In this document: positions 21,852 through 32,149 of the stretch, piece by piece
Numbering within the stretch: position 1 is the first letter of the stretch
How the letters are laid out: every line of letters begins with the position of its first letter
Assembly: GCA_001599755.1 (NCBI GenBank)
Contig: BCHX01000004.1
Location: 5,022,001-5,086,000 of the forward strand
Reading direction: 5' to 3'
Length of the DNA: 64,000 bases
Origin: Gliomastix tumulicola
Lineage: Eukaryota > Ascomycota > Sordariomycetes > Hypocreales > Bionectriaceae
Notes under the pieces: generated by a model
What the model was told of the DNA's origin: nothing
The model's input: only the letters and a program-made list of their open reading frames with translations
Database searches by the model: none
Position numbers and translations under genes: made by a program

Positions 21852-22849
21852 TGTCTACCGCCCAGGGGTCCTGAGTGACGTTGGGGAATTAGACAGCAGT
21901 GTGACATAGATTTGGAGGAGAGCCAGGTTTTCAAGGGATGTTGAAAAGGAACTGGGAACGGAAAGAAAGGGGGGGGGAGGGGGGGCAAGGCGACTTGTAG
22001 GGTATAGGCCGTGGGTATGAATAAAGAAATGCATTCTTGACGAATACATCACGCTTCAGCTGATATTCTTTGTAGCCGCATACGTGCCTCCCGATCGTCT
22101 CTACCCACAAGCCTCCCTCTCAACGTGCTGCGACCGCCATAGCAGCACAGGTCGTCCAAGAAAGCGGCGCCCTTCTCCTCTCGCCGCTATGAGGACCCTG
22201 CTAAGCGGTGATATCGGTCAATAACTCCTCCACCACACGTATTGAATGCCGCGCGTTGTCAGTAGCCCATACCTATGATAGCGCGCTCGTGCTGTAGCCT
22301 CCACCATGACGAAGGGAGGCGGAAGGAGGCCAGGCCTGCTCTTTTAGCCAGAAAAGCCACCTGATAGCGGGGCAAAGGAAATAGGGCGCGCTATCGATCA
22401 GTTGGGGAAATGGAGTGTTGAAGAAGCACTGTAGAAGAAGCGCTGTTGGGGGGCTACGCTGTGGTAGCGAAGGCAATCAACAGGTACGCCAAGGACAGGG
22501 ATGGAGCTTGAGAGGGATGAGAAGGCGAATTAATATAGAACAGACCACGGATTGAGTGAGGAGGGACATCACAGGGGAAGAGGTCCATCAAGAGGTCAGG
22601 CGGCAAGCACCAACAAAACAAGAAGTCAACGATTCGAAAGAGATCAACTATGAACCAGGCCAGCTAGGAACATGAATCCGCAAGAGCATCTTCAAACAAC
22701 GCAGGGGGTGCCAGACATGTTGAATGTGATCGGGTCTGCCAAGTATAGCATCAAATTGTTGAAATCCGAATCGACAGCCAAAAAGCCGCGGTGGGATCGT
22801 CCTCACGAAGATCCCAATGCCATAAGCCCGGACAGAAGGACTGCTGGAA
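21852..22849. other. Intergenic region between paralogue copies 2 and 3
   Basis: Contains a G-run (about 21968-21985), the copy 2 promoter and, at 22711-22767, the conserved block downstream of copy 3. No gene is called. Confidence 0.5.
22711..22767 (-). repeat. Conserved 3'-flank block of paralogue copy 3 (partner at 18089-18145)
   Basis: Partner of the block downstream of copy 1. In the shared frame it reads GFQQFDAILGRPDHIQHVW. A plausible 56-bp intron would begin at the GTAAGT just after the end of the copy 3 coding region and end near 22800, but only if the alternative terminal frame of copy 3 is used. Confidence 0.55.
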
Positions 22850-24648
22850 CTACTTACCTGTGATTGTCCGACTCATGCTCCTCGTCCGACGTCCGTCAGG
22901 CATCTCATTAGATGTCTCCGCAGGCCTCTGCTCACGAGACATGTCTTCGTCTGGGATATAATCCTGAGTGTCGTCCTCCGAGTCCTCCTCCTCTGAGTCC
23001 TCCTTCGAGTCTTCCTCCGATTCTTCTTCCTCCGAGTCCTCCTCCTCCGAGTCCTCCTTCAACATGTTTTCTTCCCGCACGTTCTCCGCCGACACATCCC
23101 CCTTCAGCATCTTCACCTCCGGGTTGTTCTCCGGCACGTCCTTCTCAAGCACGCCTTCATCAAAAGCTCTTCTGGAGTCGCCAGGCATCCCACGCACTTT
23201 CATCGGCTCAAGCCAGGTAAGTACATGGTAGTCTCCCAAATTCGGGCGTTTGATGAACTCCCCGTCGGTATCAACACCTCCGCGGCCGTAAGCGCGGATA
23301 AGTGGTCTGTAAATATAGGATACTGGCCATTCTGTCGCTTCGTCGATGAAGGTCCCCATTGTCATGAGTTCATTATCCTCCCTCCAGATGAAGCCTGTTG
23401 AACGGCCAGTCTCGGGATCACTCCAGTCGAATCTGATGTCTTCTGCGCTGCTGTGGATGCGCAGATCGAACCGTATGAATGAGTCCAAAACGGTAGTGAG
23501 GAACGTGTCCATTTCAGCCAAGCGTTGCTCATCGTCCACGATCACGGGAGATACGGCTTCGCGGACCCTCCGCTTGAGCAGTTCAACGTCCTTGTGAATA
23601 CCGTGTAGTGTATAGAGAAATCGATAGTATTGCCATCGAGCATGTCGGTAGAGTTGGCTGCTGTGTTTGAACAGCGGTTCTTCCCTGTCGCCATCTTCCT
23701 CAAAGACTGTTGAAAATCCGAATGTTAGCACAGTTCTTACGAATATCACGCGCAATCGCTCCGATGATTCTACTCACCTCTAAGTTCGGACTCGACCTTT
23801 CCAAAGGCTTCCCAGTGCGGACCTAGCCAGAGATCATCTGGCCTATCTGGCGAGAGGAGCTGCTCCCAGAGGAGACGGATGATAGCTGTGGTCCAGAAAC
23901 GTGCACTGCCGACTTCCAGCCGGGCGTGACTCTCTGGGATCCATGTGGCGAACCACTTTCGATGTGCTTCGCTTATGTCCGCCCACGAACAGCACTTTGG
24001 GCGAAAGAATCTCGACAACCTTAGGACCTGACCCTGCAACTGTGGCCATTCTTCACAGAGCTCCTGCCCGGGATCAAGGGGGTTCTTTCCCATGGATCCG
24101 CCTAACCAGCGAAGAATCTTATCTCCATGCTCCAAGCCCTTGATTCTTTCGCATTCCTTTGCCACGGGCGGCATAAAGTATTCATCATCACTCGATGTCG
24201 TCTCGGGCTCGGGCTCGAGCTCGGGCTGAGGTTGAGACTCAGATTCCGCGTCCGTTTCGTTGAGAGTGCTTAACTGGTCGTCTTCAGGTTGTTCGGCCCC
24301 AGGTTGTTCGGCCTCAGGCTGGTCGACGGCAGGCTGGTCGACGGCGGGCTGGTCGACGGCGGGCTGGTCGACGGCAGGCTGGTCGACGGCAGGCTGGTCG
24401 ACGGCGGGCTGGTCGACGGCGGGCTGGTCGACGGCGGGCTGGTCGACGTCAGGCAGTCCTTGGACCAGTTCGTCTTGCGGCAATGTACGTTCCTCTCCCG
24501 GTTCAGGCTTTGAATCAGAAGGATCGATATCCATATCAGGCTTCTGTGGGGAACTCGAAATATGTTTGCGCTTTCTTCTGCGTCGTGAAGCGGGCGTGAC
24601 GTCCGCTGCAGAGTTGTCGATCTCGTTTGCGTCTGTGGTGGACTTCAT
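22850..24648 (-). CDS. Tandem paralogue copy 3: unknown protein with (AVDQP)n repeats
   Basis: Function not recognised. Exons 24648-23778 and 23706-22850 flank a 71-bp phase-1 intron (GTGAGT donor, GTGCTAAC branch site), giving 575 residues, the longest copy. The N-terminus has a basic cluster (SRRRRKRKH, possible NLS), then nine VDQP units from a 15-bp minisatellite, then EQP variants and an acidic stretch. The conserved core includes CCSWADISEAHRKWFATW, SPDRPDDLWLGPHWEAFG, RWQYYRFLYTLHGIHKDVEL and DIRFDWSDPETGRSTGFIW. The C-terminal region is a long Ser/Glu/Asp-rich tract. The last dozen codons differ in frame from copy 1: a neighbouring frame would end DEEHESDNHR, close to the DEESELDDHK end of copy 1, so a small indel or a splice event probably changed the terminus. 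Repeats and acidic tails suggest rapid evolution. Confidence 0.78.
24286..24450 (-). repeat. 15-bp coding minisatellite (VDQPA units)
   Basis: Nine near-identical 15-bp units occupy 24316-24450, preceded on the plus strand by two degenerate units at 24286-24315. On the minus strand they encode A-VDQP pentapeptides; the degenerate units encode EAEQP and GAEQP. The unit is a multiple of three, so copy-number change keeps the frame. Confidence 0.95.
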
Positions 24649-25399
24649 TGCTGGGGAGCTTCACGAGCTTCGACTATACAAGAATACAAGGAAATGCCTA
24701 AGAAGCTTGAGTCTCTAGGGAATAAGAGAGAAAGAAACAGGGAAAAGGTAAAGGCGAATGGGGAGGATGTGTGAGGGGCATATCATCCCAGGCGAATCTG
24801 GGCAGACAAAGGAGTCCCTTTCTGGCTAGCCGCCCGATGGCTGATTTCCTGCATACGCTCTCATTTGGCTCGGTCCTTTACCCACAGCTTGCATTTCTAC
24901 GTACACCCCTCGCCTTGGAAGGTCACTGCGGGGTCTTGGCGGCACAACGTATGTCACGTTCGGGGCTTGACTGGCGGATGTGGCAGGGTGATGCAATGCA
25001 GCTCCTTTCGTGGCCAGTCCTTGCAAGGTACCACCTTTGGCTGTCGAGGGTATACGAGATGCGGGCTGAAAGGCAGCAATCTAAACATCTTATCGATACT
25101 GATACAGAGGAGGCCTGCTGGGCGCTGCCACTAAAACAGAGTCAAACACAAGAAAAAGAGGTCCGATCAGTCCCCTTGTAGTAGCATGACCACCTTGGCT
25201 TTTTTCTTCCTCCTTGTGCCTCTCTGCCTGCTCTTCCCCTCTCGCGGTGTGTGCGCTTCTTGAACTTTGTCTATCTTTCGCCCTCTTCCCTTCTTATCCC
25301 TCTTCCTCTACTTCCCACACATATTTGTCGACAGGATAGCTTCTTCAGTATCACTACCTCCTCGTACCTTCTTCGTTCATCTGCCAGTTCACCGTCTCG
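24649..25399. other. Divergent intergenic region, paralogue copy 3 / Hsp70-like gene
   Basis: The part at 24804-24912 resembles DNA upstream of paralogue copy 1 (about 20 of 27 bases match in the best stretch). The last 200 bp are strongly CT-rich and probably form the leader of the Hsp70-like gene. Short open frames here are not called. Confidence 0.5.
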
Positions 25400-27004
25400 A
25401 TGGCCAGCCCGCAACCCACGCGACAGCTTTATCTTGGCCTCGACTTCGGGGCGACGTAAGTGCCTTCGCTGGGTATTCCTTCGTGGTTGATGCAATGTTT
25501 ACATGTCTCTCTAGGCACTCCGCCGTTTGTTGGTGGATCACTGAAGATGGCAAGGTCGAGCATCGATCGGTTAAGATTACCAAGTTTCCCACCCGGCTTG
25601 CCTTCAATCCCAACAGCACCGTCGATCCCGTCCGCTTCGTTCCTCCAAAAGAAGTGGTCAAAGATCCCGAAAGATGCCTCATGTTTTTCAAAGCCATGCT
25701 CTTGGTTGACCAACATCAAGGCCATCCAGAAACGAGAGACCGGAGGGCTGCCCAGTTCGCAAATGAGACAGTCCGCGAGTCTGGATGCACACTAGATGCG
25801 GAAGAACTGGTATACACCTACATTCGAGGCCTCTGGGCCCACGCCTATAACCAGGCATCTAAACACGATAATTTTCAAGGCTTTAGTCGCTCCACCACCA
25901 AAACGGTCATCACCAGGCCGGAGTGCTTCGAGGGAACGCCGAAAATTATTTTCGAACGTGCAGTCCAACGAGCGAGCGCAATGGAGGGTTTCTTGCAGCT
26001 GTACATCACTACTGAGCATTCCTCGGTACAGTACTTGGTGGCCGGGCGAAATGAAGTCTTGGATGGCCCTCGACGCCGCCCGCAGGTTCGTCAACCCATG
26101 CCTAGTCCTCATATGAGTATTCTGACACGTCAAAAAGAGATGCGTGCTCATAGACTGCGGGGGCTTAACGCTAGTGAGTCCTGGAGTATGTGAGATCAAC
26201 ATCGCATTCCGCTAACCCTTTCTCGGCCAGGATGCGGTCTGCTGCAGGTTACAAACGCCTGAGGATGGTGGCCTTATCAAAGGCATATCTCGCTGTGGAG
26301 GTGGTATCTTCATAGATGCAGACTTCGCCCGTGTAGTAGAAGACAAGATTGTGAAGGTCACCACAAGATCAAAAGATGCTTGGACCGAAGAGGATGTGAA
26401 GGCGAAGAAGTTTTTCATCGACGAGTGGAATAGGGAAGCCAAGGACGAGTTCGGAGATATGGAGGGTGGTCATTCCATTCTGGAATATACCGGAACCCCC
26501 GGCTATCCAGAGCTGATCATCGACGAGTACGCGATATTCTTTTCTCCCGAATGACCGTCACTTATGGAAGAGCTGCTAACAGACGATCTTGACAGCGGTG
26601 ACTTCAAGAAAGCATTTTCGAAGACTGTCGCCCAGATTGTCAGCATAGCCCATGACACCGTTACAATGGCCAAAGCCGGGGTGGAGGTACGAGCGATTGA
26701 GAAAACTTGCTGGCTTCAGAAGCTGACCTGTCTAATGAAAGTGGATTTTCCTATGCGGAGGCCTCGCGAAGAACAGTCACATAGTCCGCGAGGTGAATGC
26801 CGGTTTGAAAAGCATCGACACGAAGTATCAAGTCGGCATCATCGACCAATTGTGAGTTTCCGGGCGTGGCTCCTCCCCCTTCATAACCACCACCCAAACT
26901 AGGACCCAAATCCAGGTGCTAATTTTTTTTAATTTTTTTTTTCCTCTCAAAGTGACCTCTCAGTTATTCAGGGGAATCGCTTCGTTCGCTGGCCTCAGGT
27001 CTAG
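25400..27004 (+). CDS. Hsp70-like actin-fold ATPase domain protein, multi-exon, short C-terminus
   Basis: Belongs to the large fungal group of Hsp70-like proteins that keep the ATPase fold but are not chaperones by proof. Seven exons are inferred: 25400-25455, 25515-26085, 26138-26173, 26231-26526, 26596-26686, 26742-26851 and 26953-27004, giving 403 residues. Phosphate 1 is LYLGLDFGATHSAV (residues about 10-23), phosphate 2 is CVLIDCGGLTL (about 211-220), and the adenosine motif is WIFLCGGLAKNSHIV (about 351). The TITDDD-like segment appears as IIDDGDFKKAFSK only after removing the 69-bp intron at 26527-26595, which has a perfect GCTAAC branch site. The intron at 26086-26137 has a weak GTTCGT donor but is forced by a stop codon. 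The last exon and stop are uncertain. Most relatives I recall are longer, so it may be truncated or decaying. Confidence 0.72.
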
Positions 27005-30000
27005 AAACGCCGTTGTTTGGTGGCATTTTCCAGTTTGTTTTTACCACCATTCGACTACCATTCCCTGCGGGTCAGAATTTTTCACCCCGCTCCCTCTTGC
27101 ACCGTTGCTACGGAAAGGGTGCCTCTACTACGCATCTGTTGGTGTGGGCAAGCAAGGGCTTGCACCCGGTCACTTACATTCATATTCCTTTCGCTCCCTT
27201 TACTTCTACTTCTCTTTCTTTCCTTCATGTCCACACAAGTCTTGTCATCGCATTAGGAAAGATATAGACCAGAGATAGATCGCTACGCAAAATGCTCCCT
27301 TCATCGGATCTTCACATGCTTCATTCCACCGAGGGAGACTGCCTAACGCCCGCGATGAATGGTCCCACGGGTGGACATCGGGACTACTAACATTGCAACA
27401 AGGTTTGTAGGCTTCGCTTTTGTCAAGGGCCCGTCGGGTTTCGAGCTCAGCTGCTGATACCACGACTAAAGATTGCGAGGGGCTGAAGATGGTGGCGTCC
27501 CACCACCTTGCAATGATAACTACACACCCACCCATCCATCCCTCCTTTCTACCTATCCCAGTGATATTCGCCGGTGCCCTGACTTTCACAAGCCACTGAT
27601 CCGCAAGGAAAAATCCTTTCTCGCCTTGAGACGAACACAGAATGCCCGTTGGAAACTGGTGGCACATAGAAGATACTGCAGCAGTGGGGAAGGATCCGAA
27701 TATGGCCACTCCGAATGTAGACGTTTCAGCTGCGCCCTGACCATGCGTCTCGCGACTCAGAGAGCGGTTCTCAGCCACTGAGACACCGGGGAAATGTGTC
27801 GGGGTGGTTCAACCCAGCTGGCGTGTCTATGCGCGACCTCGCTTCGCCCCAGCAATGGCGGAAACGATGTGATGAACGTAGCGCAGGTCAGGGCAAATTT
27901 TTCAGACTGCCAAGTACCGGTCACGGCATACGGCACGCAGTAATGGCCAAATCATCGAGATCAGCAGGTCTGGTATTATTGGTGTGGTTGCACAAGCACA
28001 CCACTACGATGGTCTGGACTCGCATCGCCACGGATGCAAGGCAGTCAGAAATTGGAGCCGAGAATCGGTGAGCAGAGAACGGAAGGTGGCTGACTCCAAG
28101 TTCTTCACTATTGGCCGGGGTGGCTTGTGTGTAATCACATGGTGGTCAGACAGTCAAATTGAATGGTGAAGAGCGTTGAGTGACACGTTCAACGGGCGTG
28201 CCTGTGCCATCAACACCCGCGTCTCCGAAATGTTTCGGGCAATCCTACGGCGGTTATACATGCTGACCGCCTTTCGTCACAAAATTTGCATTTTTAGCAT
28301 TGTAGCCGTAGTGCTGCACAGCATCTGGCAGTGGTGACGCCATGCCCACTCGATGAATGCTGCCTGAGATGGATGGTGGGAAGCATGACCATCACTCGCG
28401 AAAAGGTGCACATTCCGATCGGTCAGCAAGGATCTGGATTCCTTAATGCACGACCCTCCTCAGCAGCAGCGAAAAATCAGCACCGGCCTTCTGGAATTGG
28501 AGTCTCGATGCGCCCATTTGCCAGCCCCAAGCCACGTGGGCCGGTGCCCTCGTATCGATATTGCACATTGTCCCCCTGCTTTGAAGCAGCATTTCTTCCA
28601 TCGATGCCTGCCATTCCGAGCCATTCACACAAGAGCCAGCTAATCATAGCCAGCTAATCATAGATCATCACCTGGGGTGTGAAATCCGAGAAGTGGATCA
28701 ATACCGCCGTCTCGCACGGGTCCTGCTGCAAGTCGCATGCATTCATAGGCGATGCATGCGCTTGTGATTGTCGCGCCGCACAAGCCGTCTCGGATTCTCT
28801 AGCGTGTGGTAGGCGCCCGTCGAGGAAGGAGCCGTGGCACCATGCAATGAATGGAAGGCAATGGAAGGACGGGAGGCTGCCAGCAACCAAGCGCCGTTGG
28901 TATTGGGCCACAACCCCACGCCATACGGCAACAAGTCGCTGTTTCTAACCCCCCAAGAAGGCCAGGACAGGCATTCATTACCCCTCTATGAGTAGTCTGC
29001 TTACTTCCAGATCATTGATATGACACATCACTATCTCCAGGGCCGATCTCACTGAAGGATATCAGGGTCGGGCGGGTAGCCTCGGACCCCCTCGACCTCT
29101 GGCTGTCACTTCGTGTCATGGATGTGTGGGCCAAAGCCCAGATCCATCACTGCATCGCACTGAATATTGTGTCCCCCCCTTCCACGAGTCGCGGTCACAC
29201 GCTCACAAGCAAATTCGAAATGTGAAGGTGTGTGCCAAGAGAACGCCCGGAGCGGCGCCTCAGCCTTCACCGCCAAAGGCACTCTGCATGCGTCCGAGAT
29301 GAAGGGCCCGATCTCTGACTAATGAATGAGGATTTCTCGCTAATGGAAACGAAACGCGTGCCGGGAGACTCTCCAATCACAGGTCCGATGCTTATCACGC
29401 TCCGCGGGCTTCCCGTCGCACCTCCAATCAACCGAAGACGCCTGTCACACGCTCTCTCCCGTTCGGCTCCTGCAAGGCAACGGCTGCTGCCTACCTAGCC
29501 ATCCTCGCCAAGACGCTCGCGCCGGTTCCATGGGCCTCTTTCAGAGTCTTTCAGAGGGCATACCGAACATCTCGGGCACCGACAGGCGGCCTCGTATCTG
29601 CCCGAGTCGCGTCCCGAGAGTCTGACACAGACACCTCCGGACGATCTCCGCTCTGAAGCGAAGAAACGGTCCAATGATGGTGTTTCTTGGGAGGTTCATG
29701 TGGTCTGTAACGATGCAGGCCTCGGCGTAGCACTTTCGTAGCTGAAGATCTTGTATGAGGCGTGGCAGTGACACACCCTCCCAAGTGTCAATCTCCGAAG
29801 CGCCAGGAGGCGAAGCGGCACCACAAGCTCCGACGGTCGAAGCGCTGAGCACGCGTCGGATCACACAAAGCGTCCAATCAAGCTACCGAATTAAGCATAT
29901 CCTTAGCACGGTAGAAAATCACCGGGTCGTGGGGTGCAAGCATCGGCACCTGGAGTGACGTGCCTTGGCTGGATTAGACCCAGGGGTACGGGAGAGCCAG

Positions 30001-30876
30001 CACCACATCGGAAGGATCATGGCCCGGCCCCATCACGGGGCAGAAGTCCTGCCTTCTCATGCTCGTAGCCATGGCGTCGGTCGCCTAAGCATCGCTAAAC
30101 GGCGAGCCCAGCAAGCGTCGGGAGTGACGAGAGAGGCTGGCCGGATCTGCCCCCAGGCGAGTACGACACACGTCGGCGCTTGACGGCCGACAGCTGAAAT
30201 GAGATTTCCACGGGAGACGGATCGCCAAAGTCCTCAGTATTCGTATTCGATCACGGCGCAGGCACCTGGAGAGTCAACCCGTTTGCTTGCTGTGCACATC
30301 TCCTCCATGGTGGAAGCCTGACAGTCGTCGTCTAGTTGAAGCTACGAGTTCGTCAAGGAGCAGCAACAGATCGGATTTTCATGGTAAATTTCTCAATAAA
30401 ATTGGCATTTCTTGCAGTCCCATACGTGGTAGCTCAGTGTGCTAAATTCAAAACCGATTGAACATGAATATTTGAGCATTTACGCCCGGAAGAAGCTTGC
30501 AGGCAGGGTGATGTGCGTGCAGCTCGCCAGACTCCCTACCGAGCTTTAGGGTAGCTTGGGTCCCTCCCAGCCAGACCGGACACCTCAGGCAGAGAGAGAG
30601 ACGGGAGGCCCACCGCACGCACGCCTTTAGCAAGGAAAATTTTCTACCAATTCCCAAGACAATCTTTTTTTCCTCCATCACCACCTTCTCAACCACCACG
30701 CAATCGCCAGGCACCCTCAGAGCATGGCGACGGCGACATCTCTCCTCCAGCCACCCTAGGGCTCCTGCCTCTCCAACCCTTTCAGTTTCATCTCCATTCC
30801 CTCCATCTCCGCATGATTTGCCCTCCCTTCCTCCCTCCCTCCCACCGTCCTCTATCCTGAAGCCCGGGCAGCGACC
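27005..30876. other. Gene-empty 3.9 kb region
   Basis: No protein, tRNA or transposon could be supported. Open frames are short and uninformative on both strands, and base composition is closer to even than in the genes. The last 250 bp are CT-rich and form the leader of the histidine phosphatase gene. A degraded 3' end of the Hsp70-like gene could extend into the first 250 bp. Confidence 0.5.
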
Positions 30877-31788
30877 ATGCTGCGTCTCTTCCTCGTCCGC
30901 CACGGCGAGACGGTCGACAACGTCGCGTCCCTCTACGCCGGCGCCCGTGACTCTGCCCTCACGAGCCACGGCGTCCTCCAGTGCCGCCGCCTAGCCGAGC
31001 ACCTCGCTCCCCAGCTGCGTCCTGCCCCTGCGCCGCCGCCGTCTCCGGGGGAGTCCTCTCCGACTGCCCCGGTCCGCGACGAAGGGACGGGCCACGACGC
31101 CGGCCTGGATGCGTCGCCGCGCGTCCACCTGTTCTCCTCGAATCTACAACGGGCGGTCAGGACGGCCGAGGCTGTGCGCGGCGCGCTGGGCCGGGATGCG
31201 CAGGTGACGGTGCAGGTGCGGCAGCTGGCTGAGCTTAGAGAGAAGGACTTTGGCTCGGGCGAGGGGCAGAGTTTCGCGGCCGGCGCCAGGAGGGACGAGC
31301 CGCATGTCGGGGCTGAGACGTCCGTCGCCATGCGTGCACGCGTCGACGCGTTTCTCGAGACACACCTGCTGCCCGTCCTGGCACGCGCTGTCAAGAGCGA
31401 CGACGACGACGACGACGACCGCAGCACGGCAGTGGTGATCGTCGCCCATGGGGTCATCCTCGGCGTTCTGTTCCGACGTCTGTGCGAGCGTGTCGCCGGC
31501 AGGCTGACGTTCGATCCAGAGGTGAAGACAGACGATCGTGAAGTCACGCCGTCGTGGTCCAACACGGGCTATCTCGAGGCGACGCTCTCGTCGACCTCGT
31601 CTTCTCCCACTGATCCCTGTGACTGGGCTCAAGTGAGCATGAGCGTGTCCCGGGTCAACGCCACGGAGCACCTCAAAGGTCTGCGCAAGACCCGCGGCGG
31701 CATCGGCAGCGCCCGCTTCGACCACAAGCAGAAGACCATCGAGTCTTTCTTCACCAAGAAGCGCAAGTTTGCCGATGCCGCCGAGTAA
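30877..31788 (+). CDS. Histidine phosphatase (phosphoglycerate mutase-like) with C-terminal PIP box
   Basis: Intronless protein of 303 residues in the branch-1 histidine phosphatase superfamily. The catalytic motif LVRHGETVDN carries the phosphorylated His9; FSSNLQRAVRTAEAV holds the second arginine region, LAELREKDFG the acidic proton donor area and VVIVAHGVILG the second active-site His191. A poly-Asp run (D repeats from a GAC tract) precedes this last motif. After the enzyme domain the chain continues to KQKTIESFFTKKRK near the C-terminus. Residues 285-292 match the PCNA-interacting-peptide consensus Q-x-x-[ILM]-x-x-[FY]-[FY] exactly and are followed by basic residues that could also serve as an NLS. 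Phosphoglycerate mutase activity itself is unlikely given the length and insertions; the substrate is unknown. It converges on EME1, 361 bp apart. Confidence 0.9.
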   Translation: MLRLFLVRHGETVDNVASLYAGARDSALTSHGVLQCRRLAEHLAPQLRPAPAPPPSPGESSPTAPVRDEGTGHDAGLDASPRVHLFSSNLQRAVRTAEAVRGALGRDAQVTVQVRQLAELREKDFGSGEGQSFAAGARRDEPHVGAETSVAMRARVDAFLETHLLPVLARAVKSDDDDDDDRSTAVVIVAHGVILGVLFRRLCERVAGRLTFDPEVKTDDREVTPSWSNTGYLEATLSSTSSSPTDPCDWAQVSMSVSRVNATEHLKGLRKTRGGIGSARFDHKQKTIESFFTKKRKFADAAE

Positions 31789-32149
31789 ACCCACTGATGA
31801 TGGTACGTGCCCGTCTTTTTCTTCTTGTCTCTCTCTCTCTCCCTTGTTCCCCATCCCCCCCGAAGTTACGTGATGAAACCCAAAATATTCACAGACCTGT
31901 TCTGAAATATCCATCATGTGGAAGCAAATTTTGTCCAACCGCTGTCTGAAACTTCATTTTCGAATATCATTCATTCGTTGCCTACGTTAGGAGGATGCAG
32001 CACATGCTAACCATGTCCTCAGATTTCTAGTATACCACTGCTAGCGCCCTCCAGCCACGCCAAGATCGCGTTAGACCCTTCGCCTTGTAGACATAGACTG
32101 CCTCCGTACAGTACATCTACATATACATATATATCATATCATGAATTCA
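31789..32149. other. Convergent 3' region, histidine phosphatase / EME1
   Basis: AT-rich 3' flanks of two convergent genes. A CT run (about 31818-31842) follows the phosphatase and an imperfect (TA)n-like stretch (about 32108-32140) precedes the EME1 stop. Confidence 0.5.

Noticed and set aside
24260..24718. Plus-strand frame with repeated GWSTA units over the minisatellite
   Set aside because: A 15-bp repeat without stops is open in several frames; the minus-strand frame has the conserved paralogue context.
27245..27778. 177-codon minus-strand frame in the gene-empty region
   Set aside because: No recognisable feature; composition unlike that of neighbouring genes.
27812..27830. B-box-like GTTCAACCC suggesting a tRNA
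   Set aside because: Flanking bases do not form a T-stem and no A box lies upstream at the right distance.
30420..30480. tRNA-like A box (GGTAGCTCAGTGTGC) near 30427
   Set aside because: No matching B box or T-arm follows, and no cloverleaf can be drawn from the flanking bases.
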